From the NCBI GenBank assembly GCA_010015655.1, contig ML976696.1:423252-487251 (forward strand): a stretch of DNA of 64,000 nt, given 5' to 3'. Origin of the DNA: Bimuria novae-zelandiae CBS 107.79 (lineage: Eukaryota; Ascomycota; Dothideomycetes; Pleosporales; Didymosphaeriaceae). Made by a program: the position numbers and the translations under genes. The first letter of the stretch is position 1, and each line of letters starts with the position of its first letter. The notes below the pieces were generated by a model. That model made no database searches and was not told the DNA's origin. It worked only from the letters and a program-made list of their open reading frames with translations. Shown one piece after another: positions 33,904 to 45,051 of this stretch.

Positions 33904-36900
33904 CGTGTTTATCATCATCATCAAGGTTGTTGAAAATGGACGAGAGTTGCCTTTGGGGCACGGTTTACTGCTCTACCGAGTACTATCCCTAAACCGGTTG
34001 AACCAATGAATGGGTTGCTGTCGACCTACCTCCCAAGTCAGAACTTGTACCTCGTCTGAGGTGGTTCCCGCGGGCGGTGAGTTACTTTCAGAACCTTTCG
34101 CACTTGACTTTCGCTTCACAGCCTGCATCCGTACAATGTCTGCAAATGCCCACGATAACGCGGCCTAGTTGCATTCCTCTGGTACGCTTTATTCAGCACG
34201 TGTCCCCTACTACACTGTGACTGTCGCACGCGACTATCACTCAATTCGAACTTTTCGCCTAGACTCAAACTCTCACCTAAGTAGATGCAGTGGCCACTGT
34301 GCATTGCTCGGCCAGGGGTAACACGTAGGACTAAGACAATCCTAAACAGAACTGTCCTCCCCGATCTTGTACTTTTCACATTTGGGGACATTGTACAATA
34401 TCTGTCGCGGAGCAAAAGGCTAACCTTCTGCTCCTGTTGGAGTAGAATGTATTTAACCGTCACACACCCCCCAGATCGTAGCAAAGCGTAGAGCTGGAAG
34501 CTTTTCAAGGTTTATATACATGTTTTTGTTGTGTGTAACATGCCCTGTGTATTCTGCTCCAGGCATCTAGCCTTAACGTCTCTGTGGCCTTCTTGCTTGG
34601 CTATTTGTGTGGTGTGTACGTGCTCGTTTGTGGTACCCCACCCAAGTGGGAATCCGTCACTTGATTGCTTGCGCAGGATTTAGCGATTCCAGGCTCATAA
34701 CTGTAACGTCGAAAAGAGTAGAGTGTTGAGGCAATCGTTGTTGATTGAGTAGCTACTCTACAGGAGCTATATACTGTGTGCATCACGTGCACGGGCCGCA
34801 CGGGTGGCCCAAGCTTCCATACTGAACCGTCACAATATCAAAGCATTGAACGCCAAACTGGATATCGTGATGATTTTATAATAACCGAGTGTCGCTTAAG
34901 AGTTGTGCCACACCATGCACTTACTTCAGCCAGCCATTTCCCCATGGACCCCAGTAATACAACGCCGTCTATTGGTTCTAGACCATCATGGAGCCAATTG
35001 TCTTTGCAGATTCCATCGACGATGTTTTACATGCATGCCCAGCTAACTTTCAATAGAAGCCGATCCACGTGTTTTGCGTGCACGCCACCCTCCCGCTTTC
35101 CGCTGTAAGCCTAAGGTCGGACTTGAGCTGGCTCGCCCCACTTCTTCAGCTGGTCAGTGGAAGCCACCTCCGGTGCAATAATTCGTAGCAGCTCGCCCGG
35201 CGGCCACAGGTTTAGCAATGGTGAAGCGAGGACTCGGAAGGCGTAGACACGTAAAATCATTGAGAGCGGAGTTGCTGGAAGTACAAGAATGATGTGATGT
35301 GGGATTATGTGATTGCGGCGCAATGAACGCGAACGCCTCTTTGACGATGGTAATTGATTGAGAAGAGGATTGACTTCACTCTCCGGAGATGATCCACTGG
35401 TTTCTTCGCCAGCCTTTGGAGGAAGTGGTCACTGTTCCGCGGATTGTGCTCTGCTGGGTCGGAATGCTGTTCAGCGAAACACGTCGAATATATGCAATCT
35501 CGCTCCTCTCCGTTGACACATTGGTTGAAGGATCGTATGAATGTCGTCGTAGTGTCGGTAAAGGATAGAGTCGAGGATCGTATGGGCCAGGCAAAGGTTG
35601 GGGAGGCAAAATCCAGGGATATAAAGTCGTGTAAGGCTCGGCTTGGCCTCCAAATAATGGAGCATGTCTCAGATGTTTTTCCGATGCTCCTTGGCGTGAG
35701 ATGGGAACCTTCTCTGGTGCATGGATGGTAGGACCTGGGGCGGACGATCTTCTCTTTCTTGACAAGTGCTTTATTATGGCTAATCGTAGACCTGTCACAA
35801 CTACCATTGCCAGCAAGCACAACTTGGACAGCATCGTGTAGCCATCTGGAGTGGACGTTGGGAGTTTTGAAAGGCGGTCTCGGTCCGCAGGTACGGACGG
35901 CAGAGGAGGCATGAGAAACACGAGAGGGGAGAAGGACTGATTGAAGGCTTTCTATGATCACCTCTGCATACGGATGGGTGTGGACTGCTGCAAATATCCG
36001 CTCTGCCAACCAGTCAGTGTACTGGGCACGCACGCGCTTTCATACAACTCACATGGAAAGACGGGAGAACCGTTTGCATAAGCACTAGCCCCTATGCGCC
36101 GGTGAGGGTCAGCAAACCAGACTTGCCGCGTATTGCCTGGCGGATTGACACAAGGATTGGAACCTGGACGCCAAAATAAGGTGCGGAGGAAGCAGCAGCA
36201 ACGGGGTCACATATACATCATCAAAGCACCCCACAGCCCCATATAAATTTACCACTAGGCACCGCGATGCCGCCACTTGCTGAGATACCCGAAGTCTCTT
36301 CAATTGAGCATGATCAAGCCAGCGTCTACCACCATGCTGTGATCGCGAACTTCGAAGTGAAGCGGCGACCGGAGCTCGAGATCTCGTGCGCGATTAGCAC
36401 CTTTCAGCTCCCTCCGCTTGCGCCGCAACCATGATTTACAGGATAAGGCTGCAGTACAAACCCAAAAGAAGCATAGCCGATGGCAGTCTCAGCGCGCTGT
36501 CGTGCGTCGTGGGGTCGCGTTCAGCTGGAGTGCGAACGATGGCGTTGCTGTGGCGCATCTGCAAGGGTTCGCTTATGCCAGGGAGCCGGATTGAACCGAG
36601 ATCCAAATGCAAAGCGGGCAATGGCGAGCTGGACCTTCAAACTCGCATTCTCCCTTTGCGCGCCCGCCACAGACACACAACTCCGCGTTCTCAAACTCGT
36701 TGTGGAAATGCGCGTAATGCTGAGGCAATCCCTTCAGCTTCGACAAAAACGCCAACGAGACGTAAAAACTTGAAATGCGACCGGCTAGCCCAAACGAGCT
36801 GTTCCGGGTGTGATATTTGATTACCATTAACAATCCGAATAACCTAGGAATCGAGATAAAGTGGCCTCAACCTGTCAAAGTCCTGCAGGTGCCGCCGTGG

Positions 36901-37907
36901 CCGCCGCTATCGTGTCGGTTATGATATTTTGCGGCGTCGCAGTGCCGAGCCACCGTCTTCACTTCATGATGTACATGACTCCACACTGCTAAAATAGCAA
37001 AGATCGCAGATCGCAGATCTCCAACAACGTCTCTGTCCCGTGTGGTTGCAGCGTTCACGCGCTTACTTATAATCCTCTAGGCCGAGAGTTGGCGATCGTC
37101 AGGAACCTACCAGGAGAAGCGAGCCCTCATTAATAGCCCATTGTTCGGAGATCTGGACCCCTTGCGATCGCAAGGAGAGCACGAGGTCGCGTCTGTAACT
37201 AGATGAGACTGAAGCCACAGATCGACATCAAAGCAAGGATATTCGAAATGACCTGCTCGAATGATCTTCTCAGTCATTTGGGTTTGCGCAATTCAAGCAA
37301 ACTCTCAAGAAGCGAAGGTTGATCACAACAAAAGCGTACTAACATCATCGCAGCTCCACCACATGATCTTGTCCTTAGGCTCCCGGGCGCCTCCTCCGAG
37401 TTGTAGTCATCGCGGCGCTTCCGCGAGGCGGATCACTCTGGATCTGCATAGCTATTGGAACTTGGAGAGCTGAGCTGGCGTGCTTGCCCTTGAGGCGGTG
37501 TTGAGAAAACGGTCATCACTGGCTTCCAACGGCAAATTGCGGTTTCCACCGTATATCGCTGACGTTCCCACGTTGATCGCAGACTCCGGATTTCTACTGT
37601 ACCATCTGTTCAGCTCCCGTTCAGTCTGTTGGGCCATCGCGGAGACGCCGTCGCCACATGGGTCATGTGACCTTTCTTCTACCATGGTTCGTTTTCCAAA
37701 TCGGGCAAATGACTTTCAGGGCCAGAGGGTCCAATAAACACGAAATTTCTGTATTTCACTCCCTTTTCTACGAGCGGTCGAGTCACCTCCGACAGAAGAG
37801 CCGTACCTCAATACCTGCTGCCTAGGCTTTATGCACAGCCACATTCACCTCGCCTTCGTTCCATTTTCATTGGGTCACAGTCGGGTCTAGAACGATTCAA
37901 AATTCGA
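33904..37907. other. Non-repetitive patch between transposon blocks
   Basis: 4.0 kb of base composition similar to the left arm, without repeats shared with the rest of the window. One weak gene candidate (35376-35921, minus). A 56-codon frame at 36267-36434 and other short frames are not called. A tRNA-Ala-like relic may lie near 36580-36640. Otherwise I see nothing. Confidence 0.5.
35376..35921 (-). CDS. Possible single-pass membrane protein, hypothetical
   Basis: 181 codons without intron, starting at the first ATG after an upstream in-frame stop. One hydrophobic segment (LCLLAMVVVTGLRLAII, residues ~35-55) is followed by a basic stop-transfer stretch (KHLSRKRR) and a proline/tyrosine-rich tail (YPWILPPQPLPGPYDPRLYP) ending WRRNQWIISGE. 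The layout and amino-acid composition look protein-like rather than random, but I recognise no family. Overlapping frames on the same strand exist, so it could still be spurious. Confidence 0.4.
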   Translation of the reverse strand: MFLMPPLPSVPADRDRLSKLPTSTPDGYTMLSKLCLLAMVVVTGLRLAIIKHLSRKRRSSAPGPTIHAPEKVPISRQGASEKHLRHAPLFGGQAEPYTTLYPWILPPQPLPGPYDPRLYPLPTLRRHSYDPSTNVSTERSEIAYIRRVSLNSIPTQQSTIRGTVTTSSKGWRRNQWIISGE

Positions 37908-37909
37908 TA

Positions 37910-37966
37910 ACGTACTTGACAAGCGAGCGGCGCACCCCACCAACTTTTCGCGCCTTTATAGCGATC
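37910..37966. mobile_element. Left end of a Fot1/pogo-like transposon (copy A)
   Basis: After a TA dinucleotide, a terminal repeat begins ACGTACTTGACAAGCGAGCG and continues GCGCACCCCACCAACTTT. It closely resembles the left end of the element at 57591. It is cut at 37967 by a reverse-oriented Gypsy LTR; its other end is not identified here. Confidence 0.65.
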
Positions 37967-38139
37967 TGTTAAAACCCAATGGTAGCTGGTCCCAGAGGAT
38001 CTAGGGTTGGTTCTCGGGCAGGAGTACTATTAGGCAGGTGAGGGGTATTGATAGCTTGCGCTTGTTAATAGGGCGTTAGTATTAAAGTCGTAAGATATTA
38101 AATTAACAAGAGCCTAAGTTAAATTTAAATAATAGATTA
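37967..38139 (-). repeat. Gypsy-2 LTR, first part (reverse orientation)
   Basis: Reads TGTTAAAACCC... and, as reverse complement, matches the 3' portion of the LTRs at 38246 and 51931 (shared GGTTCTC, TATTGATAGCTTGC, AACAAGAGCCTAAG). It stops at the TA target of the Fot1-like element and resumes at 46746. Joined, the LTR is about 414 bp. Confidence 0.8.
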
Positions 38140-38245
38140 ACTCACAAGCGAGTGACCGGCAGAAGCAAGTAACTAGAAATGCGAAGACCTTATTAAAATA
38201 TACTATTACTTATAGTACAACGCGATATCTTAACTACCTAACTAG

Positions 38246-38721
38246 TGTTAGGATCTGTATTTAGCATCACCAGGCTAACATTCTGAGACGGCCAAGGTCT
38301 TATGGGAGCCAATGGTGGCACAGCAATGGGCAGGTCACGTGACTGCTCGAAGCGCTCGAATCGAGCAAGTCGAGCATATGCAGAAAGCCAAGGCTGCGCT
38401 TAACATGCTCGAAGCGAGCAAGTTAAGTATATACAGAAAGCCAAGGCTGCGCTTGACATGCTTAAAGCAAGCAAGTCAAGCATGCTAAGTATATAGGAAC
38501 ATAAGGATAGACTCTTCTACCTCGTGTTTAACCTGTTTATTAATCTATCGTTTAGATTTACTTAGGCTCTTATTAATTTAATTATAACGTACCTTACTTT
38601 AATACTAACACCTTATTAATAAGTGCAAGCTATTAATACACCTTTTCTTATTTTAATATCGCTCCTGCTAGAGAACCAACCTTAACCCTATTTTAGACTA
38701 GCTACCTGTAGGGACTTAACA
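38246..38721 (+). repeat. Gypsy-1 5' LTR
   Basis: 476 bp, same length as its partner. It contains 2.6 copies of a 53-bp tandem repeat starting at 38354, built on GCTCGAAGCGAGCAAG-like palindromic words. Confidence 0.95.
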
Positions 38722-38759
38722 TCTTAAACACCCCTAACATAAGCGAATACGAGACCCTT

Positions 38760-41700
38760 TTTAATACACTAGATGTTATTCTAGGGAACACTCTAGATAA
38801 TAATAACGACGATGCTACTATTACCTATATTAAGGGAAGCCTTTACGCTAAACCTAATCTCTTTTACGGAGACTGTAAATATACAGAACTATAGATCTTG
38901 TAGCTTAACCTCTACTTCTATAGAACAAAGAAGGAATAGAATAAAGCTAATAAGACTATTTTTGCGGCATCCTATATAAAAGGACTAGCCCTTACATGGA
39001 TTTAATCGTATCTTAACTAATACCTGGCCGAGGAGAACTCGGAAGGAGATACTATTAATAAAATTATAGAAGACTATGACAAGTTCTGTAAGAAAGTTAA
39101 ATAGTACTTTAGAGTAGCTAATTAGGAGGCTATTACTAAAAGAGCTATTTAGTAACTTAAGCAAGTCCGCTTAGCTACTAAATACGACTTTAAATTCCGC
39201 AGACACGCTAATTAAATCTATTAGAACAAAGTAACTCTTATAACTATGTACTATTAAGGACTTAAGCCTAACCTACGCGAAGAACTACTGCGTAGCGGAG
39301 CAAAGATAGATACACTAGAAGCATTGTTAAAGGAAGCTATTAAGATTAATAAGGAATGGTACGAACTAAAACGCGATATATAATAGAACTAGTTAGGACG
39401 ACAAGGCTATAGACCACCCTTAAGCTACGATAATTATCGCAATTAATAAACTCCTAGGCTAAGACAAGATAACTACGGACCTTAGCCGATGGAAGGAATC
39501 TAGTACCATAACCAAATTAATGCAATTAGAAAAGGAACAGGAAAGTCTCTAGGCTATCGCAAGAAGCCTAACCAAAGACGTATCTCAGATGGAACCCGAC
39601 GATAACAGGGGACCGAGACACGCACTTGTTTTACGTGTGGCAAACCAGGCTATATAGCCAGGAACTGCAGATCTAAGAACAAGGTTATTAGATAGTTAAA
39701 CGTACTAACTGTCGAGGACGCGGACGCGACTAACGAAGAATAGCAAGTTATTAGTGCTATTAAATAACTTAATAACTAAGATAGGGACTTAGAGCGAACG
39801 GACTTGCCTGACTCTTAGCTATACAAGGATGCAGAAGAAGGATTGGAGGTAGAGTAAGAGGAACTAAAGAAACGCGCCCCCACACCGCATCTAAATGTAA
39901 GAAGACTTATAGACAAGGAAGGATATAATATATTCTAATTCTTAGATTAATATTAACCGCGTAAAACTAATTTTAGATTTATAGTAACTAAGCTAAATGC
40001 GATACGCACTAAACTAATTAGCCTAGTAATATAAGAATTTATAGACCACGGTTATAAATACCAGGACCTAAAGAAGAAATACCCCGTTAAGAATCTTGGC
40101 TATAAACTAATGTATGACCTGGACCACCAAAATCCTAATCACAGAATCCTTAGATAGAGATTCTATACCGCCGACGCATGTAATACGTATCTTTACGCCA
40201 AATAGTATAGATACTTCCCACGACCGCAGAAACGATATAGATAGGAATAGTTTAATTACCTAATCGCCAAATGCAACGCGCACCTATAGGATAAAAGAGA
40301 AGTAAAATACTTCCTATATCTTAGCGAAACCTAGAACCTTACCTATACTATATTAATTAATAATAAATGCATGTTAAAGATTTGGCAGACATGCCTACAC
40401 CTAGACTGTGTAACGCATTAATAGGATAAAGCACTCTTTAGATTTAGACCTAGTAACTATCACGGAGAACTAGTGCGCATGGACCAATAAGAAGAAAGGA
40501 GCTACAGTAAAGCAACCCAAATAATGGCACGATACCACCAACCACGGGATAAAAACGGCAATCTTTAGCCTACTAAGCTATCTACTAAGGAAGTGTCTTT
40601 TTTAGACCTAGGCTTAAGCGAGAAGACGCCTTTAAGGAATTAAATGCTATAAATAGTTAAGCATTAATTAAGCTACTAATATAGCTTAATAGAACATAGA
40701 TGAAGGCTATGCTGGATTCAAGAGCCTAATAAAGCTACATCTCTCGAAAGGCACTTATTAGAGCGGGACTCTATAAGCGCAAGAAAGAGGATGCTTATAT
40801 TATTTATATCGCGAATAGACACCTAATGCCAGGCACGCCACGAATTAAGTATAAGGTTAAGACAATACTTAAGATCTATAGATATAAGGAAACGATTACC
40901 CTCGACGTTCTCGAGGAAGCTAGTCACGATGTGATACTAGGACTACCCTAGTTAAGGAAGCATAACCCTATAATTAACTAGGGAAGAAGAACGCTATTTT
41001 TTAAGCGCTATAATTATACATTACAAGTAATGCTTACGCATTAGTAGAGTTTAATAGTAGATAAGAGAGCTATTAAAAACATAGTCTCGCAAACAAGATT
41101 TAAGATCGAATTACCCTTAGCAGACGCTAGTAAGAACCACTAGGTTATAAAGCGCAAGGCAGTGGACAAGCTAATTCCCGCAAAGGAAAGAGAGCAACGC
41201 ACAACCTACAGAATCCCTAAATAGTTTATAGAATAGAGCTATCTATTTCGAGAAAAGGAAGGAAAAGCAAACCTACCTAAGCACTAACCCTAAAATTATA
41301 AGATTAACTTAAAAGAAGGGAAGACGCCACCCTTTAGACTACTATACACAAAATTAGGTAAAGAACTCTAAAAAGAAAAAGAATTTATTAAGAAGAATTT
41401 GGCAAAAGGATACATACGACCATTAAAGTTACTAGCGGCAAGCCTATTTATGTTTATACCTAAAAAGAGCGGCGAATTGCGACCCTGCGTAGACTACTAA
41501 AAACTTAATAACATAACGATTAAGAACTAATATCCGTTACTAAACATTAGAGAACTACGAGACAGGCTAGCACAAGCAAAAATGTTTACCTTACTAGACC
41601 TACGCGATAGATACCACCTTATATAAATTAAGGAAGGTAAAGAATAGAAAACAGTATTTAGATCTAAATACAGACTATTTAAGTACACTATTATACTATT

Positions 41701-43960
41701 TAGACTTATAAACGCACTGGCTACATTCTAGGCACTTATTAATAACGTCTTACGACACTACCTCGACATCTTTATTATTACATATATAGACAACATTCTA
41801 ATCTACTTAGAAAACATAAACGACCACGTGGAACATGTTAAGATAGTACTTAAGGAACTTAATAAGTTATACTTATAACTTAAACTAGAAAAGTGCAAGT
41901 TCTTCTAAATAGAACTTAAATTCCTTAGACATGTTGTTAACACTAAAGGAATTAAGGTAAGCCTAGACAAAATTAAATGTGTTAAAGACTAGCCACGACC
42001 ATAATTAGCTAAGAACATCTAAGAATTCTTAGGATTCTGTAGATTTAATTAACAATTTATTAAGGATTACGCAAGGATCACAATACCACTTATAAACCTT
42101 ACTAAGAAGGACGTACCCTTTAAATAGACAACAGAATGCGAAGAAGCATTCCAGGCACTACGGCAAGCATGTATTAGTCTACTAGTACTAATGCACTTCT
42201 AAGACAATAAACCACTAAGGATTGAAATAGACGCAAGCGACTTAGCACTAGGAGCATATGCAAAGCAAGAAAAGGATAGGCATTAGCATCTAATCGCCTA
42301 CTACTTATGCAAACTTAACGACGCGGAATTACAATACGACATACACGATAAAGAACTATACGTAATTATTAGAGTATTAAAGTATTAGAGAATCTACGCA
42401 CATAGTTACTTAGATCTTATAATTTTTATAGACTACAAGAATCTCTTATAATTCACGATAATTAAGGAATTGACACCACGTCAAGCGAGATAGTCAGAAA
42501 CAATAGGGCAGTACAAATTCAAGATTATATACACCCCAGGCAAGGAAAACAGACAAGTAGACGCCCTAAGCAGGCGTAGCGATCTTGTAGGAGATAAGAT
42601 TAAAACCTATTCTACTATTCTACAGTAAAATAAAGACGGATCCCTCGGACTAATAGCGGAACTTAATTAAATCCTCGTAACAACACGAGAGGTACCCGTA
42701 AAATAATAGACTAAGATTATTTAATAATACCACGACGACCCTGCGTACGGACACCCAGGAATTAAGAAAATAATAGAACTTATCCAGCGCAATTACAGCT
42801 TTAAAGGAATTAAAGAAGCAGTAACCTAGTATATCCGCAAATGCGCAGAATGCTAACAAAATAAGCACGCAATATATCTTAAGTACGGCGAGATGTAAGC
42901 GATCTAGATACTGACAGCACTATAGGAAGATATCGCTATAGACTTTATAACAGGACTACCCGGATTAAAGGACCCAGCAACAGGAATAAAGTATAATTCT
43001 ATATTAGTAATTATTTGTTAATTTACTAAATACGTAGAACTGCTACTATGCTAAAAGACAACTACAGCCAAAGAACTCGCATTCCTTATCCTAGACCGCC
43101 TTATACGACACTATAGCATACTAAAGATAATTATTAGTAATTAAGACAAGCTCTTTACCTTAAATTACTGGACAATGCTTATAGCACTTATTAGAATAAA
43201 ACGGAAGCTATCAACAGCTTATCATCCACAGACGGATGGACAAACAGAACGTACGAATTAGACGATTAAAACGTACCTACGCATCTACTGCAACAACCAG
43301 AAAAATAACTAGATTTCCTTATTACTTATGGCATAATTAGCATATAATAATAAGATATTAGTAGCAACGGGATATACGCTATTCTATGCAAACCACGGAA
43401 GACATTTACATCTCTTTAATTAAACGTTTCCTATAACTATTAAAACGGAAGAAGCCATTAGTTTGGCGGAAAAAATAAAAAAGACGTACGAATAACTCCG
43501 AGAGAATCTTAAAAAAGCTTAATAGCAAGCCATTTCCTATATAAATTAAAAACGAAAAATGGCACCTTAGCTAAAGAAGGGGGATAAAGCATATTTACTT
43601 ATAAAGAATCTTCGAACTTAGAAGAAGAAACACAAGAAACTAGATCATGTTAAGGTCAGACTATTTTTCATTTCCGAGCAAATATCACCGGTCAACTACA
43701 GATTGGAACTACCACTAGACGCTAAGATACACCCAGTATTTTATATAGACCAATTGGAACCAGCCGACCCAGAGACACTAGTCGAAACCACCTTCTATCA
43801 CCAACTAGAGGAAGAAAACAAATTTAAAGTTAAATAAATACTGTAGCACACGGATTAGCCACGCACATATCTTATTAAATAGAAAAGATACCTATATAGC
43901 GAGAATATATAGGAACCTAAGGAAAACTTAGTAAACTGCAAATAATTACTCTACTAATAC
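38760..43960 (+). pseudogene. Gypsy-1 gag-pol, mutated
   Basis: Gag ends in a zinc knuckle at 39627-39668, CFTCGKPGYIARNC, whose histidine is tyrosine, a change expected from CAT to TAT by RIP. Reverse transcriptase follows at about 41.4-42.0 kb (FIPKKSGELRPCVDY, FTLLDLRDRYHLI, active-site box TYIDNIL where YIDD is usual), RNase H at 42.1-42.6 kb (LRIEIDASDLALGAYA, YTPGKENRQVDALSRR), integrase at 42.7-43.6 kb (AYGHPGIKKI with HHCC zinc region, [13 protein letters not shown]) and a chromodomain-like end at 43.7-43.96 kb (LDAKIHPVFYIDQLEP). Dozens of in-frame TAA/TAG stops sit where Gln codons are expected. Confidence 0.92.
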
Positions 43961-43999
43961 TATAGGAATATACCTAAGAGCCGCTCGCGGTTGTAGGCA

Positions 44000-44507
44000 A
44001 GGTACCAGAGTAATTATCTAATAACCCTAGTGTCGACTATATTAGAGGAGAGAAGCTAATAGTGGTCGCTACGACAGGATAGTTCTCTAACGCAGCCTTT
44101 GCTTCTAACTCTCTAGCAGCATCTATTTTAGACATAAGGCATTGCGCCTTCTTCTTAGCACGCTCTTTAGCCTACTATAATATTTTCTTATTTCGCAAAA
44201 GTTAGATTAACACTTCTACTAACAATTTCTTATCCGCATCCACCTTCTTTTTATACTTATTACGAGTCTTGTCTAACGATGCCCACGACAAGTTTACGCA
44301 AGGCTTTTACGCATAAATACACTCGGAATACTTTAGACAGGCGTTAGGATTAGACGACGGCATGACAATGCACTTAAAGCTAGAAAGTAAGCAATAATTA
44401 TAAGAGATAGAATAGATAATACTATTATAGCAAGTTTTAATACTAAGACGGATAGCGCGGGCTTTAGCGGAAGACATTATAGCAAAGCGCACTAAGAAGC
44501 GGGGCAA
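44000..44507 (-). pseudogene. Antisense ORF of Gypsy-1: cysteine cluster plus coiled coil
   Basis: Between the chromodomain end and the 3' LTR, on the opposite strand. It starts MSSAKARAIRLS; a Cys-rich patch MPSSNPNACLKYSECIYA then KPCVNLSW is followed by a charged helical stretch (SLDKTRNKYKKKVDADKKLL, AKERAKKKAQCLMSKIDAA). The frame is interrupted only by TAA/TAG codons (about five) that could be mutated CAA/CAG or TGG. Similar short Cys-cluster/coiled-coil proteins appear as hypothetical proteins in many Pezizomycotina genomes. Function unknown; equivalents occur in two other Gypsy copies here. Confidence 0.6.
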
Positions 44508-44575
44508 CTAAACTTTATCTATTTAATAAGACAGGTTATGTAATTTAAGGATAAATTGTTAGAGAGAGGGGATAA

Positions 44576-45051
44576 TGTTAGGATCTATATTTAGCATTAC
44601 TAGGCTAACATTCTAAGACGGCCAAGGTCTTATGGGAGCTAATGGTGGCACAGCAATGGGCAGGTCACGTGACTGCTCGAAGCGCTCGAATCGAGCAAGT
44701 CGAGCATATGCAGAAAGCCAAGGCTACGCTTAACATGCTTAAAGCGAGCAAGTCAAGCATATGCAGAAAGCTAAGGCTACGCTTAACATGCTCGAAGCAA
44801 GCAAGTTAAGCATGCTAAGTATATAGGAATATAAGGATAGACTCTTCCACCTTGTGTTTAACCTGTTTATTAATCTATCGTTTGGATTCACTTAGGCTCT
44901 TGTTAATTTGATTGTAACGCACCTTACTTTAATACTAACACCCTATTAATAAGCGCAAGCTATTAATACACCCTTTCCCGTTTCGACATCGCTCCTGCTA
45001 GAGAACCAACCTTAACCCCATTTCGGACTAGCTACCCGTAGGGACTTAACA
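44576..45051 (+). repeat. Gypsy-1 3' LTR
   Basis: 476 bp, same termini and same internal 53-bp tandem repeat (from 44684) as the 5' LTR. Followed by the ACTAG duplication. Confidence 0.95.

Larger units (their letters stand above)
38246..45051 (+). mobile_element. Gypsy-1: complete LTR retrotransposon, RIP-inactivated
   Basis: 6.8-kb Ty3/Gypsy element with 476-bp LTRs at both ends, TGTTAG...TTAACA termini, a purine-rich tract (GAGAGAGGGGATAA) just before the 3' LTR, and a 5-bp target duplication ACTAG at 38241-38245 and 45052-45056. Domain order gag, protease, reverse transcriptase, RNase H, integrase, chromodomain-like end. All coding parts carry many TAA/TAG codons. Differences between the LTRs are transitions, mostly at CpA/TpG. 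Confidence 0.95.

Noticed and set aside
34116..34508. 130-codon minus-strand frame
   Set aside because: Composition looks random; no start context or motif.
35305..36033. 242-codon minus-strand frame overlapping the hypothetical membrane protein
   Set aside because: It overlaps the more protein-like frame at 35376-35921 in another phase and shows no recognisable domain.
36267..36434. 56-codon forward frame starting MPPLAEIPEV
   Set aside because: Reads plausibly but has no homologue that I know and no splice partner.
37967..38139. Promoter or gene at the GC-richer sequence before 38.1 kb
   Set aside because: It is part of a reverse-oriented LTR that resumes at 46746.
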